A stretch of DNA of 64,000 nucleotides from Flavobacterium zhairuonense (GCF_004352915.1 NZ_SJSY01000069.1:124001-188000), one strand, 5' to 3'. Counted from the first letter of the stretch, positions 36,794 through 45,534 are shown. Translations and numbers: made by a program. The notes: generated by a model not told the origin, from the letters alone.

Positions 36794-36818
36794 TAAGTGT
36801 ACTTTTTAAGTGTACTTT
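36794..36818. repeat. Tandem TAAGTGTACTTT pair beside the integrase
   Basis: The 12-mer is at 36794-36805 and 36807-36818, with a period of 13. It lies between attL and the integrase gene and may be an arm-type binding site for the integrase. Confidence 0.5.
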
Positions 36819-36865
36819 CATCATCACTCTGAATTTTATTCTAGTTATATTTTGTTGAGGTTGAT

Positions 36866-38152
36866 TTAAATCACATCTGGATTAAATAATCTAAATCCTT
36901 TTCCTTTAACAGCTCTAGCAACTTCGGGTTTTACCAAATAGTTATTCTGAATTACACTTTTTGTTTTTTGATAACCTAGAGATTCGACCAATCCAGTTTG
37001 AGTCTCTATTTTTGTTAAAAATGATTTTCTTAAATGCTTTAGCCCAATAGGGCTTGTGATGCCAGCTTTATTTCTATAAAATCCAAACGAATGAGAAAGC
37101 TGTTTAGCCATAGATTCTCTACTGATATTTTCATCAGCTCCAATTAAATATCTGTCTTCACCTAGATGATTCTTGTAATTGAGTCTTTTTAATAAATCTT
37201 CTAATTCTGGAGAGTAGGGAATAGGAACGATTTTTTTAGGTTTAGATTTGTCATGATTATGAGCTTTTTCATATTTATAGTCAACTCCAATGACATAGTC
37301 GATTTCTCCACTTTTGGTCAATATAATATCAGAATATTTAATTGAGATTGCCTCGGTTATTCTCATTCCCGAATATGCTATCAATTCAAAAGCTTCTTTA
37401 ATGTATGGTCTGTATCTGTTCTTCCTCACTCCATTTTTATAAATCTGAATAGAATTTTCTTCAGTCAAACAATTCATTATTTTGTAGAAATCATTATCAT
37501 CAACATTAATTGGATTAGGTGCTTCATTTTTTAATTTAGCGTACTGTAAAGGATTGATTATGTCATAACCTTTAGTTGCTATTAAAAATTTATAAAAGCC
37601 TTTCAAAGCTCTTATATTGTGGTTGTAGGTTGCAATGCTTTTACTTTTTTGATAAAGTTCTTCGAAATACTTATTTACAATAGTTTTATCTACTTGGTAA
37701 ATTGTCATTTTATCAGTTTTGTGACCACTATTTTCTAAATATGTTTTTAGTTTACAAACGTAACCTACAGTATCACGAATGTATTCTTTAGTTCTAATTT
37801 TTTGTTCAAAAAAAGGAACATCGATATTTTCCAACCAATCGCTGAACATGAGAATGCAATCATTTAATAATTCATGTTTAGATTCTTTTTTCGGAATATT
37901 GGAAATGAATTTAATCGGATTGGCTAATTCTTTTTTGAATTCTACTAATTCTTCAATTGCATCATCATAGTTTAAAGCTTTTAAATCTCTAGTTTTACGG
38001 CTTCCGTTATGTTTTATTATGGCTTTGTATTTCTGCCTTTCTAATGGATGCTTACAGTCTTTGTAAGCATCCTGCGAATTCTCGATAAGTTTATTGCATT
38101 TTTTGCAAACTATATGGAGACCACTAAATTTTTTATATTTTAATATCTTCAT
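36866..38152 (-). CDS. int: Tyrosine recombinase / integrase of the island
   Basis: Catalyses integration and excision at the tRNA. It has 428 residues. The N terminus has a zinc-knuckle-like C16-x2-C19 ... C33-x-H35, then an arm-binding region, a core-binding SAM-like domain (about 95-195) and the catalytic domain. Catalytic R264 is in YSGMRITEA, H373 and R375 in GLKHLRKSF, and the nucleophile is Y405 in IQNNYLV. The second histidine (LGH in most members) is a tyrosine here (LGY, Y394). The gene points towards attL, so its stop codon lies about 120 bases from it. Confidence 0.94.
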   Translation of the reverse strand: MKILKYKKFSGLHIVCKKCNKLIENSQDAYKDCKHPLERQKYKAIIKHNGSRKTRDLKALNYDDAIEELVEFKKELANPIKFISNIPKKESKHELLNDCILMFSDWLENIDVPFFEQKIRTKEYIRDTVGYVCKLKTYLENSGHKTDKMTIYQVDKTIVNKYFEELYQKSKSIATYNHNIRALKGFYKFLIATKGYDIINPLQYAKLKNEAPNPINVDDNDFYKIMNCLTEENSIQIYKNGVRKNRYRPYIKEAFELIAYSGMRITEAISIKYSDIILTKSGEIDYVIGVDYKYEKAHNHDKSKPKKIVPIPYSPELEDLLKRLNYKNHLGEDRYLIGADENISRESMAKQLSHSFGFYRNKAGITSPIGLKHLRKSFLTKIETQTGLVESLGYQKTKSVIQNNYLVKPEVARAVKGKGFRLFNPDVI

Positions 38153-38179
38153 AAATCTATAATTTAATGCGAGTGTAAT

Positions 38180-38527
38180 TTATTTCTGGGACCTGCCAAA
38201 TAATTTTGAGGACAATTTACCTTTTGGTACATATCCAATTTTTTCAACTTTCTTTAATTGACGAGAATCTAATATTTTGTGTAATTGATTTTTATTGTAA
38301 GCATGGTAATACTCCTCCCAATTATCACCATACAACAACTTCAAATCATCTATCAAAAGCCTATCAAAAACTAAATCGAAATCATTTAGGAAAGCAAACT
38401 CGCCCGATGAATCCTTATAGACTTTTAAATGATTTTTCTTGCACCATCTCTTTACAGTCCTAATGTCTTTTCGATTTATTAGTTTAGTCATTTCACTCAA
38501 ATACATTCTTTTTATATATAACATCAT
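38180..38527 (-). CDS. Putative excisionase-like DNA-binding protein
   Basis: A 115-residue basic protein encoded 27 bases upstream of the integrase gene on the same strand. The N-terminal about 45 residues (RKDIRTVKRWCKKNHLKVYKD) look like a MerR/Xis-type helix-turn-helix, where a first helix reads a single DNA half-site. The C-terminal half is charged and helical. Several ATG codons are near the start (38527, 38524, 38506, 38491); the true one is uncertain. The position beside int suggests a recombination directionality factor. This is inference. Confidence 0.75.
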   Translation of the reverse strand: MMLYIKRMYLSEMTKLINRKDIRTVKRWCKKNHLKVYKDSSGEFAFLNDFDLVFDRLLIDDLKLLYGDNWEEYYHAYNKNQLHKILDSRQLKKVEKIGYVPKGKLSSKLFGRSQK

Positions 38528-38617
38528 TGATTTATTTTAAGTTTAAACAATAGAAATCCTAACCCAATAAGATGAGTTTCAAAAAATTTCATTTTTTTTT
38601 TCACTTTGATTTACTAA

Positions 38618-38631
38618 TTTCTGAACAGAAA
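38618..38631 (-). promoter_or_regulatory. Weak copy of the shared inverted repeat
   Basis: TTTCTGAACAGAAA, an inverted repeat about 90 bases upstream of the start at 38527, resembles the three better copies at 39135, 39800 and 40278. Confidence 0.35.
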
Positions 38632-38705
38632 CTAAATAGATTTATAATAGAGAATTGTGCACCAGATTCTCTAATGCTTGAAAGTCTAAGCAGACTATAT
38701 TTTGA

Positions 38706-39014
38706 TTAGGCGATTACTCTAAATTTCATTTTGAATAGACCATCATAATCTTCTTGAGTCATATCCATTATCAATGGATTGAATCCTTTATTTGTTCCAA
38801 CATATACCCTCGTTGCCATACTGCCATCTTGATTTGGGTGAATCATACAGAGTTGGACATTATAGGCAAAATCAGGAATGTCACTAAGTATCCCATCATT
38901 AACCAAGCCATCAATATCATAAGTTGCATTGAATTTAGCTTTAGTTGAGTTTTCATTAATAATTCTTAATTCTTTCACTGTCACACTTTTTAATTTTACC
39001 ATTACTGTTTTCAT
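38706..39014 (-). CDS. Small hypothetical island protein (102 aa), leader type 1
   Basis: A 102-residue soluble protein, MKTVMVKLKS start, with a beta-rich pattern ending in MDMTQEDYDGLFKMKFRVIA. No motif is recognised. Its upstream region carries the inverted repeat and ATAGGACT motif shared with the genes at 39235 and 39865, so these three probably answer to the same regulator. Low-GC codon use matches the island. Confidence 0.75.
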   Translation of the reverse strand: MKTVMVKLKSVTVKELRIINENSTKAKFNATYDIDGLVNDGILSDIPDFAYNVQLCMIHPNQDGSMATRVYVGTNKGFNPLIMDMTQEDYDGLFKMKFRVIA

Positions 39015-39070
39015 TTTGCTTTTTTTTTAAATTTATTATTTTAATTGTTTATGATTATATTTACTAAGAC

Positions 39071-39152
39071 ATAGATAGTCCTATACCCAATTATTGGGTA
39101 TTTCTTTTTTGTTGATAAAGTTGTTTTGGAACTTCTTTTCAGAAATGAAAAG
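39071..39152 (-). promoter_or_regulatory. Shared leader element, copy 1 (gene at 38706)
   Basis: Holds an 18-bp inverted repeat (39135-39152, minus strand CTTTTCATTTCTGAAAAG) and, closer to the gene, ATAGGACTATCTATGTCTTAG. The gene begins about 120 bases from the repeat. Confidence 0.6.
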
Positions 39153-39234
39153 AAATTAATTTAGTTAACGACTAGTATTTGTAACTAGATGAAGATAATA
39201 TGAACTTAGTGCTTTTTATAGATTTAAAACACTC

Positions 39235-39714
39235 TTAAAGGTTATAGGTTAAAAAAAAATCAAGACTTTCCTCAATTACTTCAACCTCCTCATCTTCATA
39301 ATTTTCAATTTTAATGAATTTGGTAATTTCAAACTCTTTTTTAAAAAAAATTGCTTCAATCTCAAGGCTCTCATATGTAATTTCTTCATCTCCGTAGATT
39401 TGATAATCATATTGCTCACCTTCATCCCCAATTACCAGATAGATGTCAATAGAATAAGCTTTAAAATTTCTAAAACTTTTGGCATGAGCTTCAGAAGGAG
39501 AAGAAAAGCTTTCGTCATTATCAAAAGAATTCATAATTTCTTGTGCTTTTTTAATTGCATTTCTTCTTTTTTGTAATAATTCTCCATCGTCAAAAACGTA
39601 CTCTAAAGTTTTACCTTTACGTTTCCCCTTTTTATCTACTTGAAGGATGTGTGTAGATACTACATATTTACTTTTAATTGAATCTAAATTTTTTGTTGTC
39701 ATTGAATTTTTCAT
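39235..39714 (-). CDS. Hypothetical acidic island protein (159 aa), leader type 2
   Basis: A 159-residue protein starting MKNSMTTKNL and ending in an acidic tail (ENYEDEEVEVIEESLDFF). No motif is recognised. The first seven residues match those of the next gene upstream, and both genes share a leader. The acidity of the C terminus suggests a DNA-mimic or a protein-binding role, but this is a guess. Confidence 0.7.
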   Translation of the reverse strand: MKNSMTTKNLDSIKSKYVVSTHILQVDKKGKRKGKTLEYVFDDGELLQKRRNAIKKAQEIMNSFDNDESFSSPSEAHAKSFRNFKAYSIDIYLVIGDEGEQYDYQIYGDEEITYESLEIEAIFFKKEFEITKFIKIENYEDEEVEVIEESLDFFLTYNL

Positions 39715-39734
39715 AGTTTTTGATTTTAAATTTT

Positions 39735-39816
39735 AGGCAATAGACATGCAGTCCATATTGCAATAGATTTTTTTGTTTAAATAAATTTTGGATTGTTTGC
39801 TTTCCAGAATGGAAAG
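39735..39816 (-). promoter_or_regulatory. Shared leader element, copy 2 (gene at 39235)
   Basis: A 17-bp inverted repeat (39800-39816, minus strand CTTTCCATTCTGGAAAG) lies 86 bases from the gene start. Between them are an A-rich stretch with AAATCTATT and then TATGGACTGCATGTCTATTG, parallel to copies 1 and 3. Confidence 0.6.
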
Positions 39817-39864
39817 AGGAAATTAAATGATATCTTTTGTCAAAGTTTGGTAACTATTGTAACT

Positions 39865-40182
39865 TTATGCTGCATCTCTAAGTAATTTTCCTCCTCGCCC
39901 TTGTTGCATCTTTGAGTTGTAGTTTTCTTTAAGTAATTCATCGAATTGTTTTTTTGTTAGAGCCCCCATTCCAGATTGCAACAAATCGTGATTAACATTC
40001 GATTCCATATACAATGAAAATAATTTTTCGTTTTTTCCTATGTTTGATTTGCTTGTCTCCTTAAGTTTGGCATATTCTACACCAGTCAAGAACAGTAGCT
40101 TTGCATAAGAACCATTTAAACTTGGAATTACTACACTAATTACTTGGAAATCATTTACTGTTGTTGTCATTGAATTTTTCAT
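39865..40182 (-). CDS. Small hypothetical island protein (105 aa), leader type 3
   Basis: A 105-residue protein starting MKNSMTTTVN. The C-terminal part is basic (MQQGRGGKLLRDAA). No domain is recognised. It shares its N terminus and leader with the gene at 39235. Confidence 0.7.
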   Translation of the reverse strand: MKNSMTTTVNDFQVISVVIPSLNGSYAKLLFLTGVEYAKLKETSKSNIGKNEKLFSLYMESNVNHDLLQSGMGALTKKQFDELLKENYNSKMQQGRGGKLLRDAA

Positions 40183-40564
40183 AGTTTTAAATTTTTAGGG
40201 TTGAGTTAAGACAGTCCTATTCCTGTCCACATTTAAATAGATTTTTTTTGATTTAATAAATTGTTTGATTTTTTTGGCTTTCTAGAATTAGAAAGTCTTG
40301 TGAAGTTATTCAATCTATCTTCCGAGTAGTTGAATTTTTGTTTCATTAATTGAAATCATTTTTACATCTAATTTTTCATAGCTTCTATTTTTTTATTATT
40401 AATAATTGTTATTCCGATTTTGATATAGCAAATGTACTAGTTTTATGAAAGTTGAGAAAATTTTTTTTCTTTTTGGTTATATTTCACGCAATATATTTTC
40501 CCTTGTTTTATCTGTTATTTATCAATAAATTAGCCGATAATAATTAATTAAAAAAAACCATTTT
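40183..40564. other. Intergenic region with the third leader element
   Basis: No gene is seen. The minus-strand leader contains an 18-bp inverted repeat (40278-40295, CTTTCTAATTCTAGAAAG), AAATCTATTT and ATAGGACTGTCTTAACT. The rest is AT-rich and includes the promoter region of the plus-strand gene at 40565, but I see no clear TANNTTTG there. Confidence 0.6.
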
Positions 40565-41950
40565 ATGTACAAAAACACGCATCCAATTGAAAAGTTTATA
40601 ACTTTTGATGACTGTTTCAATAAATGTTACAAGAGTATAGGAGTTATTCGTGGTTCTAAAGAGATAATGATTAAGCAAATCATTTTAATACTCAGCCTAG
40701 CAACGGGATTAGAAATGAAATATGTTTGCAATATTAAGTGGAAAGAATTATTAACATTAGGAACTGAAAACAATGCTGTTGTAAAAGACGAGCTAAGAGT
40801 TCGCAAATATTACATACCCATTCATCCAAAAGTAAAGTTTCTGCTATCGGACTTTTATTGTCAATTAGGTTATCCGAACCTAGAATTAGAACTCATAAAA
40901 ACAGTTCCTGAAATAACTAAATCAAAATTTCCAGATTATAACCTTTTTGAATGGATAGTAAGAGTGGGGGCTACTGATAGTCGTAATGAAATCAATTTAA
41001 TGGATAAAAAACTTGTGAAAGCCTTTAATTTTGAAATATTTCCACAAATGCTTTTTGGAAGAAAAGTTTTCGAAGTAAATGGCTATACAAATGATATCAG
41101 TAAATTTCTAAAACTTCATTTTAAGCTTCATACAAATAAAGAACTGTTTTTCTTTCTTGGTTATAAATCTAAAGAAGATATTAAGTTCGATTTAGCAAAC
41201 ATAAACCTAGATGCAAATGGGGTATTTATTCAATTAGAAGATAAAAATTTCACATCAGGATATCCTTTTCAGAAATTTACTGCGTTCTCAAAATTTTTAC
41301 TATCTGAAATTAGAGCTTATAAAAGCCCAGTTGTCAATAGCATTCGCTTATTATTATTAATCAGTTTATATAATGGTATCAGACCTTCAAAGTTGCTCGG
41401 ATTAAAGTGGGTGGATGTTATCCAAATAGACGAGGAAGATAAAAAATCAGCCCAAATAAAGAAGAAAATTATTTTTGATAATCAAATAATTAAGATTAAT
41501 AAAGGGTTTGAAAGTAGCCTTTTAACGCACTTTGTATATACTATGGATAAGTCTCGGGATATAGCCCGATTTTATTCTAAGAAAGGATGGTTTTATCCTG
41601 AAGATGCTAATTTTGATAGTAATGTATTTGTTACTAATAGATACAATTCTCTTACTCAGCCGAGTTTGTCACGAGAGATTAAAAAAGCATTACAAAATTT
41701 AAGGTTTCCTCATGCAGAACATTTAACCTCTACTTCAACTGTTATAATGTATGGAAGAAGGATAATGGAGATTAAGGGAGACCATAAACCAACAATTCAG
41801 AAATTAAAAGAACATTTTAATTTTAAAAGTAAAAAGGAGTTATTTGATTTCTTATATCTAACAGGTTCAAGAGAAAAAGACAAAGAAATATACAATTTCA
41901 AAGGAAAAGTTAGAAAAAATATTTTTGAGGGTATTCTTTATGATTTTTGA
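40565..41950 (+). CDS. Internally duplicated integrase-like protein
   Basis: A 461-residue cytoplasmic protein with two similar halves. Each has a helix resembling the integrase box I region (LSLATGLEMKYVCNIKW near 41-57; ISLYNGIRPSKLLGLKW near 264-280) and a later segment resembling box II to the end (GRKVFEVNGYTN...KELFFFLGYKS near 163-202; GRRIMEIKGDHKP...KELFDFLYLTG near 398-437). Only the second helix has the expected arginine, and no nucleophilic tyrosine is placed. I infer a catalytically dead, tandem tyrosine-recombinase fold, possibly an accessory DNA-binding protein. Confidence 0.7.
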   Translation: MYKNTHPIEKFITFDDCFNKCYKSIGVIRGSKEIMIKQIILILSLATGLEMKYVCNIKWKELLTLGTENNAVVKDELRVRKYYIPIHPKVKFLLSDFYCQLGYPNLELELIKTVPEITKSKFPDYNLFEWIVRVGATDSRNEINLMDKKLVKAFNFEIFPQMLFGRKVFEVNGYTNDISKFLKLHFKLHTNKELFFFLGYKSKEDIKFDLANINLDANGVFIQLEDKNFTSGYPFQKFTAFSKFLLSEIRAYKSPVVNSIRLLLLISLYNGIRPSKLLGLKWVDVIQIDEEDKKSAQIKKKIIFDNQIIKINKGFESSLLTHFVYTMDKSRDIARFYSKKGWFYPEDANFDSNVFVTNRYNSLTQPSLSREIKKALQNLRFPHAEHLTSTSTVIMYGRRIMEIKGDHKPTIQKLKEHFNFKSKKELFDFLYLTGSREKDKEIYNFKGKVRKNIFEGILYDF

Positions 41951-41973
41951 GAAAGCAATTTAGAATCTTAGGT

Positions 41974-42246
41974 TTATTTTTTTTTGATTGCAACTAATTC
42001 AAAATCAAATAGTTCTTTAGGTGATACCTCTAAACCTCTAGCAATCTTAAATATAGTACTAACTGTAGGGTTTATTTTTGCAGTTTCAATTCTTGCAATC
42101 TGTGACAATGTTATATCAGATTTATCTGCCAAGTCTTCTTGTGACATTTTTTTTTCTGAACGTACCTCTTTTAATCGTTTAGCTAACGATTGTAATCCTT
42201 CTTCATCAAAGATTAATTTTCTAGATTTTGAATCATTCTTTTCCAC
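41974..42246 (-). CDS. XRE-family HTH transcription regulator
   Basis: A 90-residue repressor-like protein with a Cro/CI helix-turn-helix at about 20-75 (LAKRLKEVRSEKKMSQEDLA and ITLSQIARIETAKINPT). The gene faces away from the lipoprotein gene at 42365. A perfect 20-bp palindrome sits between them, 33 bases from its start, and is the likely operator. The convergent end with 41950 leaves 23 bases. Confidence 0.9.
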   Translation of the reverse strand: MEKNDSKSRKLIFDEEGLQSLAKRLKEVRSEKKMSQEDLADKSDITLSQIARIETAKINPTVSTIFKIARGLEVSPKELFDFELVAIKKK

Positions 42247-42278
42247 TATCCAAAATGAAGATATTTTAGATGAAATTA

Positions 42279-42311
42279 TTATAGCACTTGTGCTATAATC
42301 GTATATATTTG
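42279..42311. promoter_or_regulatory. XRE operator palindrome overlapping a Bacteroidota promoter
   Basis: TTATAGCACTTGTGCTATAA (42279-42298) is a perfect palindrome with 9-base arms. Six bases downstream, TATATTTG (42304-42311) matches the -7 consensus for the lipoprotein gene at 42365. The arrangement fits repression by the adjacent XRE protein. Confidence 0.75.
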
Positions 42312-42364
42312 TAAAAAATACATTCTGAATCTTTAAATCGAAAAACTAAACGCTGACTATAAAA

Positions 42365-43339
42365 ATGAAAATTACCACTAAAATTATTGTATCTATTTCA
42401 GTATTATTTTTCCTGCAATCATGTATCTCCAATTCTAAGAAAGATAACATTGCTATTCCAACTGAGAAAAATGAAACCAAATTTAATGGAGAAGAAGAAC
42501 TCTCAAACATCAACCATTATATTCTTAAAAAACTTGGTGACAGTGTCTCAAATAATAATTATAAATATTGGCTGAAAGATGGTAAGATAATTAAATTGAA
42601 TGTTCTAGCAGGAGATGGTGAAGATTATATTACAGACGAAGATTATTACTTTACAGATGATAATAATGTTTTTGCATATCAAAAAAAGAAGATGGATTAT
42701 TCTAATGCAATAGATTATAAGGCATTAATTTATTTCAACAATTCAAAAGTAACTAAAGAAGACTATTGGATTAGTGATATAAAAATAATAAAAGATTCTG
42801 TTGAAAATAAATTAAAAAGAGTTGGTCAAAAAATTCAAAATGAAATTATCCTTGATAAAGAGACAAATAAATCTAAAGGATTATTAACACTTTTAGATTT
42901 GTCAAAACGATATGGTTTTGATTTCCAAACAAACAAAAAAAATAATAATTTGGAAAGTCAAACAAACGGTTATAGTAGCTCTAATTCTACAAAACAGTTC
43001 AATGAAATACAGTTAACTTTAACAGATGGTTCACTTAAAAAAGCTAAAATATATTTAGGTGAACCCAATAAATATGAACGTTATTTCGGTCATATTGCTA
43101 AAGGTTTTGCTATTTACTATAATATAGTCGCTAATCAAGGTGGAAAACCTAAACATTTGATTCTTTTTTTAAGAAAGGACCCAAAGGGAAAGAGTGATGA
43201 AGAAAAAATTGAAGAGATTTATAGCATTGAAGATAACCAAAAAACTTGTTTTGGTATCCATTGTATTATGATTAAAAACCAAGAGATATATACTAATGCA
43301 CTTGACTTAATTTATGACAGAGGATATAAGTCATTATGA
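42365..43339 (+). CDS. Island lipoprotein of unknown function
   Basis: A 324-residue lipoprotein with lipobox LQSC (cysteine about 20). Two domains can be guessed: an N-terminal part with DGKIIKLNVLAGDGEDYITDE and a C-terminal part with LTDGSLKKAKIYLGEPN. No family is recognised. It is divergent from the XRE gene, and the next secreted protein follows after about 70 bases. Probably a surface or periplasmic cargo protein controlled by the XRE regulator. Confidence 0.78.
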   Translation: MKITTKIIVSISVLFFLQSCISNSKKDNIAIPTEKNETKFNGEEELSNINHYILKKLGDSVSNNNYKYWLKDGKIIKLNVLAGDGEDYITDEDYYFTDDNNVFAYQKKKMDYSNAIDYKALIYFNNSKVTKEDYWISDIKIIKDSVENKLKRVGQKIQNEIILDKETNKSKGLLTLLDLSKRYGFDFQTNKKNNNLESQTNGYSSSNSTKQFNEIQLTLTDGSLKKAKIYLGEPNKYERYFGHIAKGFAIYYNIVANQGGKPKHLILFLRKDPKGKSDEEKIEEIYSIEDNQKTCFGIHCIMIKNQEIYTNALDLIYDRGYKSL

Positions 43340-43412
43340 TTTTAAAAAAATAACTAAAAACAAATTAGTACTATTCAAAAAGTTTACAATTATCAAAATC
43401 AAAAATTAAATT

Positions 43413-44516
43413 ATGAAGCAATATATATGCATAATAGCTCTGCTTGGAATTTTTAAATCTTATTCCCAAGATAATTCTCCAGATACAATTTGGGATACTA
43501 AACCTTTGGAATTATATCACCAAGCCAGAGTTGACAGTATTATATTGAGAAGACAAATAATTATTGACACGAGTAAAATTGGTTCTTATATTACTTTTTA
43601 CGAAATTGATAATCAATGCAATGGTAAATGGGTAAATATTAATAAAGGCTATTGGGGTTATTATTTTGGAAATAAAATTAAAACAGATACTAAGTTGAAG
43701 CCTTTAAACTGGGAAGAGTGGTATGAGGGTTACCAAAAAGGAACTATTCCTTCTCCTGCTGATGATGGAGTTGACAGTTACGAACATGATTATCTTAAGT
43801 ATAAGGGAGATTTTAAAGGACATAAACCAAATGGCAATTGGATTATTAATTCAGAAATTAATGGAATAACTGTTAGCGGGAATTTTAATGAAGGAAAACC
43901 AAATGGGGAATGGATTTATTCGGTGAAAACTAAAGATGGTGACGGTGAAGGTGCGGTCGTAAAAGAAATAATTTTCAGAAAAGAGTTTTATAATAATGGT
44001 ATTCCCGATGGCAAGTGGATATGCTCATTTAATGATATAATTATTGAAGAAAATTTTGTCAATGGTAAACCATCGGGTAGTAGGAATGTTTATCATAATC
44101 CCAACAAAGACATGAATATTTTAACTAAGGGAGATTTACTTAATCAATTAAATTTTGTAGATGGTTATCCTGATGGGCAATCTTACTTCTATGATTACTA
44201 TATTAAAGGTGGTATAAAGAAAAAAATATTAATTATGAAAGCTTTGTATAAATTAGGAAAACCAGTAGAAGTAATTCGTTTTACAGGAGCGAGTGTGGCA
44301 AATAATGATTTTTGCAAAACTGAATTTATAGAAAGTTCAAATATTGTTCGTAATCACATTTACAAGGATGGAAAATTATTTAAGACTATTGAAATTAATA
44401 AGTTAAAAAATAATTTTAGTCTTCATTACAAGAATTTTAGAATTGATGATTATTCAATTTCTATAAGGAGACAATTTACGGCAGGATTTTCACTTTTGGG
44501 TATTAATTTTTATTAG
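43413..44516 (+). CDS. Secreted MORN-repeat-like protein
   Basis: A 367-residue protein with a signal peptide (to about 18, KSYSQ-D). The middle carries repeats of the type KGDFKGHKPNGNWI, SGNFNEGKPNGEWIY, FYNNGIPDGKWI and FVDGYPDGQSYFYD, as in MORN/YwqK proteins. It may act in the envelope next to the lipoprotein at 42365, with which it likely forms an operon. Ends at a strong terminator. Confidence 0.8.
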   Translation: MKQYICIIALLGIFKSYSQDNSPDTIWDTKPLELYHQARVDSIILRRQIIIDTSKIGSYITFYEIDNQCNGKWVNINKGYWGYYFGNKIKTDTKLKPLNWEEWYEGYQKGTIPSPADDGVDSYEHDYLKYKGDFKGHKPNGNWIINSEINGITVSGNFNEGKPNGEWIYSVKTKDGDGEGAVVKEIIFRKEFYNNGIPDGKWICSFNDIIIEENFVNGKPSGSRNVYHNPNKDMNILTKGDLLNQLNFVDGYPDGQSYFYDYYIKGGIKKKILIMKALYKLGKPVEVIRFTGASVANNDFCKTEFIESSNIVRNHIYKDGKLFKTIEINKLKNNFSLHYKNFRIDDYSISIRRQFTAGFSLLGINFY

Positions 44517-44551
44517 GAAATCAAAATTAATAAAGAAAGATATTAGTACCT

Positions 44552-44587
44552 AAAACGGCTTCGGTAATGTAACCGAAGCCGTTTTTT
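44552..44587 (+). terminator. Terminator after the MORN-repeat gene
   Basis: A perfect 14-bp GC-rich stem (44552-44565 with 44572-44585), 6-base loop, T run. It also faces the convergent serine recombinase gene. Confidence 0.92.
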
Positions 44588-44605
44588 AATTTAAGAGAAA
44601 TCAAT

Positions 44606-45232
44606 TCAAATCATATTTCTGTTTCTCATAACTTTTTTGACTTTTATTATTGTTGCGCTAGAAGCACCCGTAATCTCTGTAATTTCACGTACAGATAAGC
44701 CTTTTTGTAATTTCTTTGATACAGACTGATGGCGTTGTAATAATTTTTCATCTGATTGGGTGGTTCCAAATTTTCGTCCTGTAAATTTGCCCATAGCTTT
44801 GGCAATTGCTATTCCTTCCGCTGTTCTACTCTTAATTCTATTACGCTCCATTTCTCCAATACTAGCCATTACGCTAATTACAAGTTTTGCCATTGGATTT
44901 TCCTGACCATTGTCTAATAAAGTTGTGAAACCTTCTTTAAGAGATTTTAGGTTTATTTCATTTTTTGTAAATGTTTCGATTGTATGTAGAATATCCATTA
45001 GGTTTCTACCTAAGCGGTCCACAGAATCTACCACAACTGTACATCTTTCTTTGCTGTCTGTTATTTCATCAAACATTTTATTTGCTTCTGGTCTTTCAAA
45101 GAAAGGAATATTACCTTGGATTTTTTCAATGAATACTTTTTTAGCATCATAACCAATATGAGATTTGAAGTTTTCTAATTGTCGACTTGAATTTTGTTGT
45201 GCGGTTGATATTCTTGAATAGAAGTAGTACAT
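44606..45232 (-). CDS. Serine recombinase (resolvase/invertase family)
   Basis: A 208-residue small serine recombinase. The catalytic motif is YSRISTAQQ with S9 as nucleophile and R7; further active-site residues are in VDSVDRLGRN (about 68-77) and the E-helix IGEMERNRIKSRT (about 124-136). The C-terminal HTH is at about 170-205 (GLSVREITEITGASSATIIKVK). It may invert or resolve DNA within the island. No clear flanking inverted sites were spotted. Confidence 0.92.
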   Translation of the reverse strand: MYYFYSRISTAQQNSSRQLENFKSHIGYDAKKVFIEKIQGNIPFFERPEANKMFDEITDSKERCTVVVDSVDRLGRNLMDILHTIETFTKNEINLKSLKEGFTTLLDNGQENPMAKLVISVMASIGEMERNRIKSRTAEGIAIAKAMGKFTGRKFGTTQSDEKLLQRHQSVSKKLQKGLSVREITEITGASSATIIKVKKVMRNRNMI

Positions 45233-45534
45233 AGATTTAGTTTTTATGTGTTTTTGTTTTAAAATAAGACTCGAAATTATTTTGAAACATTTGTTGGTGT
45301 TTATAAGGTTTTACGGTTTTTAGGTCGCTTCATTTTAATATTATAGTCTAAAACTAAAACTTGCTACGAGTGTACAAGGAATTTTCTTCCTGTGCCAGGG
45401 AGGATGAAATATTTTTATTTTTTTTCGGCTGTCAACTCCCGTAGATGTTGAGGTCTTTTAAAAATGTAAAATAGGAAGCCATTATTTTCTGTCTTTTTTG
45501 ACATGGGGAAATATTTATCTAAAAAGAGATAAAT
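45233..45534. other. 302-base gap between serine recombinase and methyltransferase genes
   Basis: No gene seen. At its right end, two perfectly complementary 10-base arms (45511-45520 and 45527-45536, ATATTTATCT and AGATAAATAT) overlap the start codon of the gene at 45535. Confidence 0.7.
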
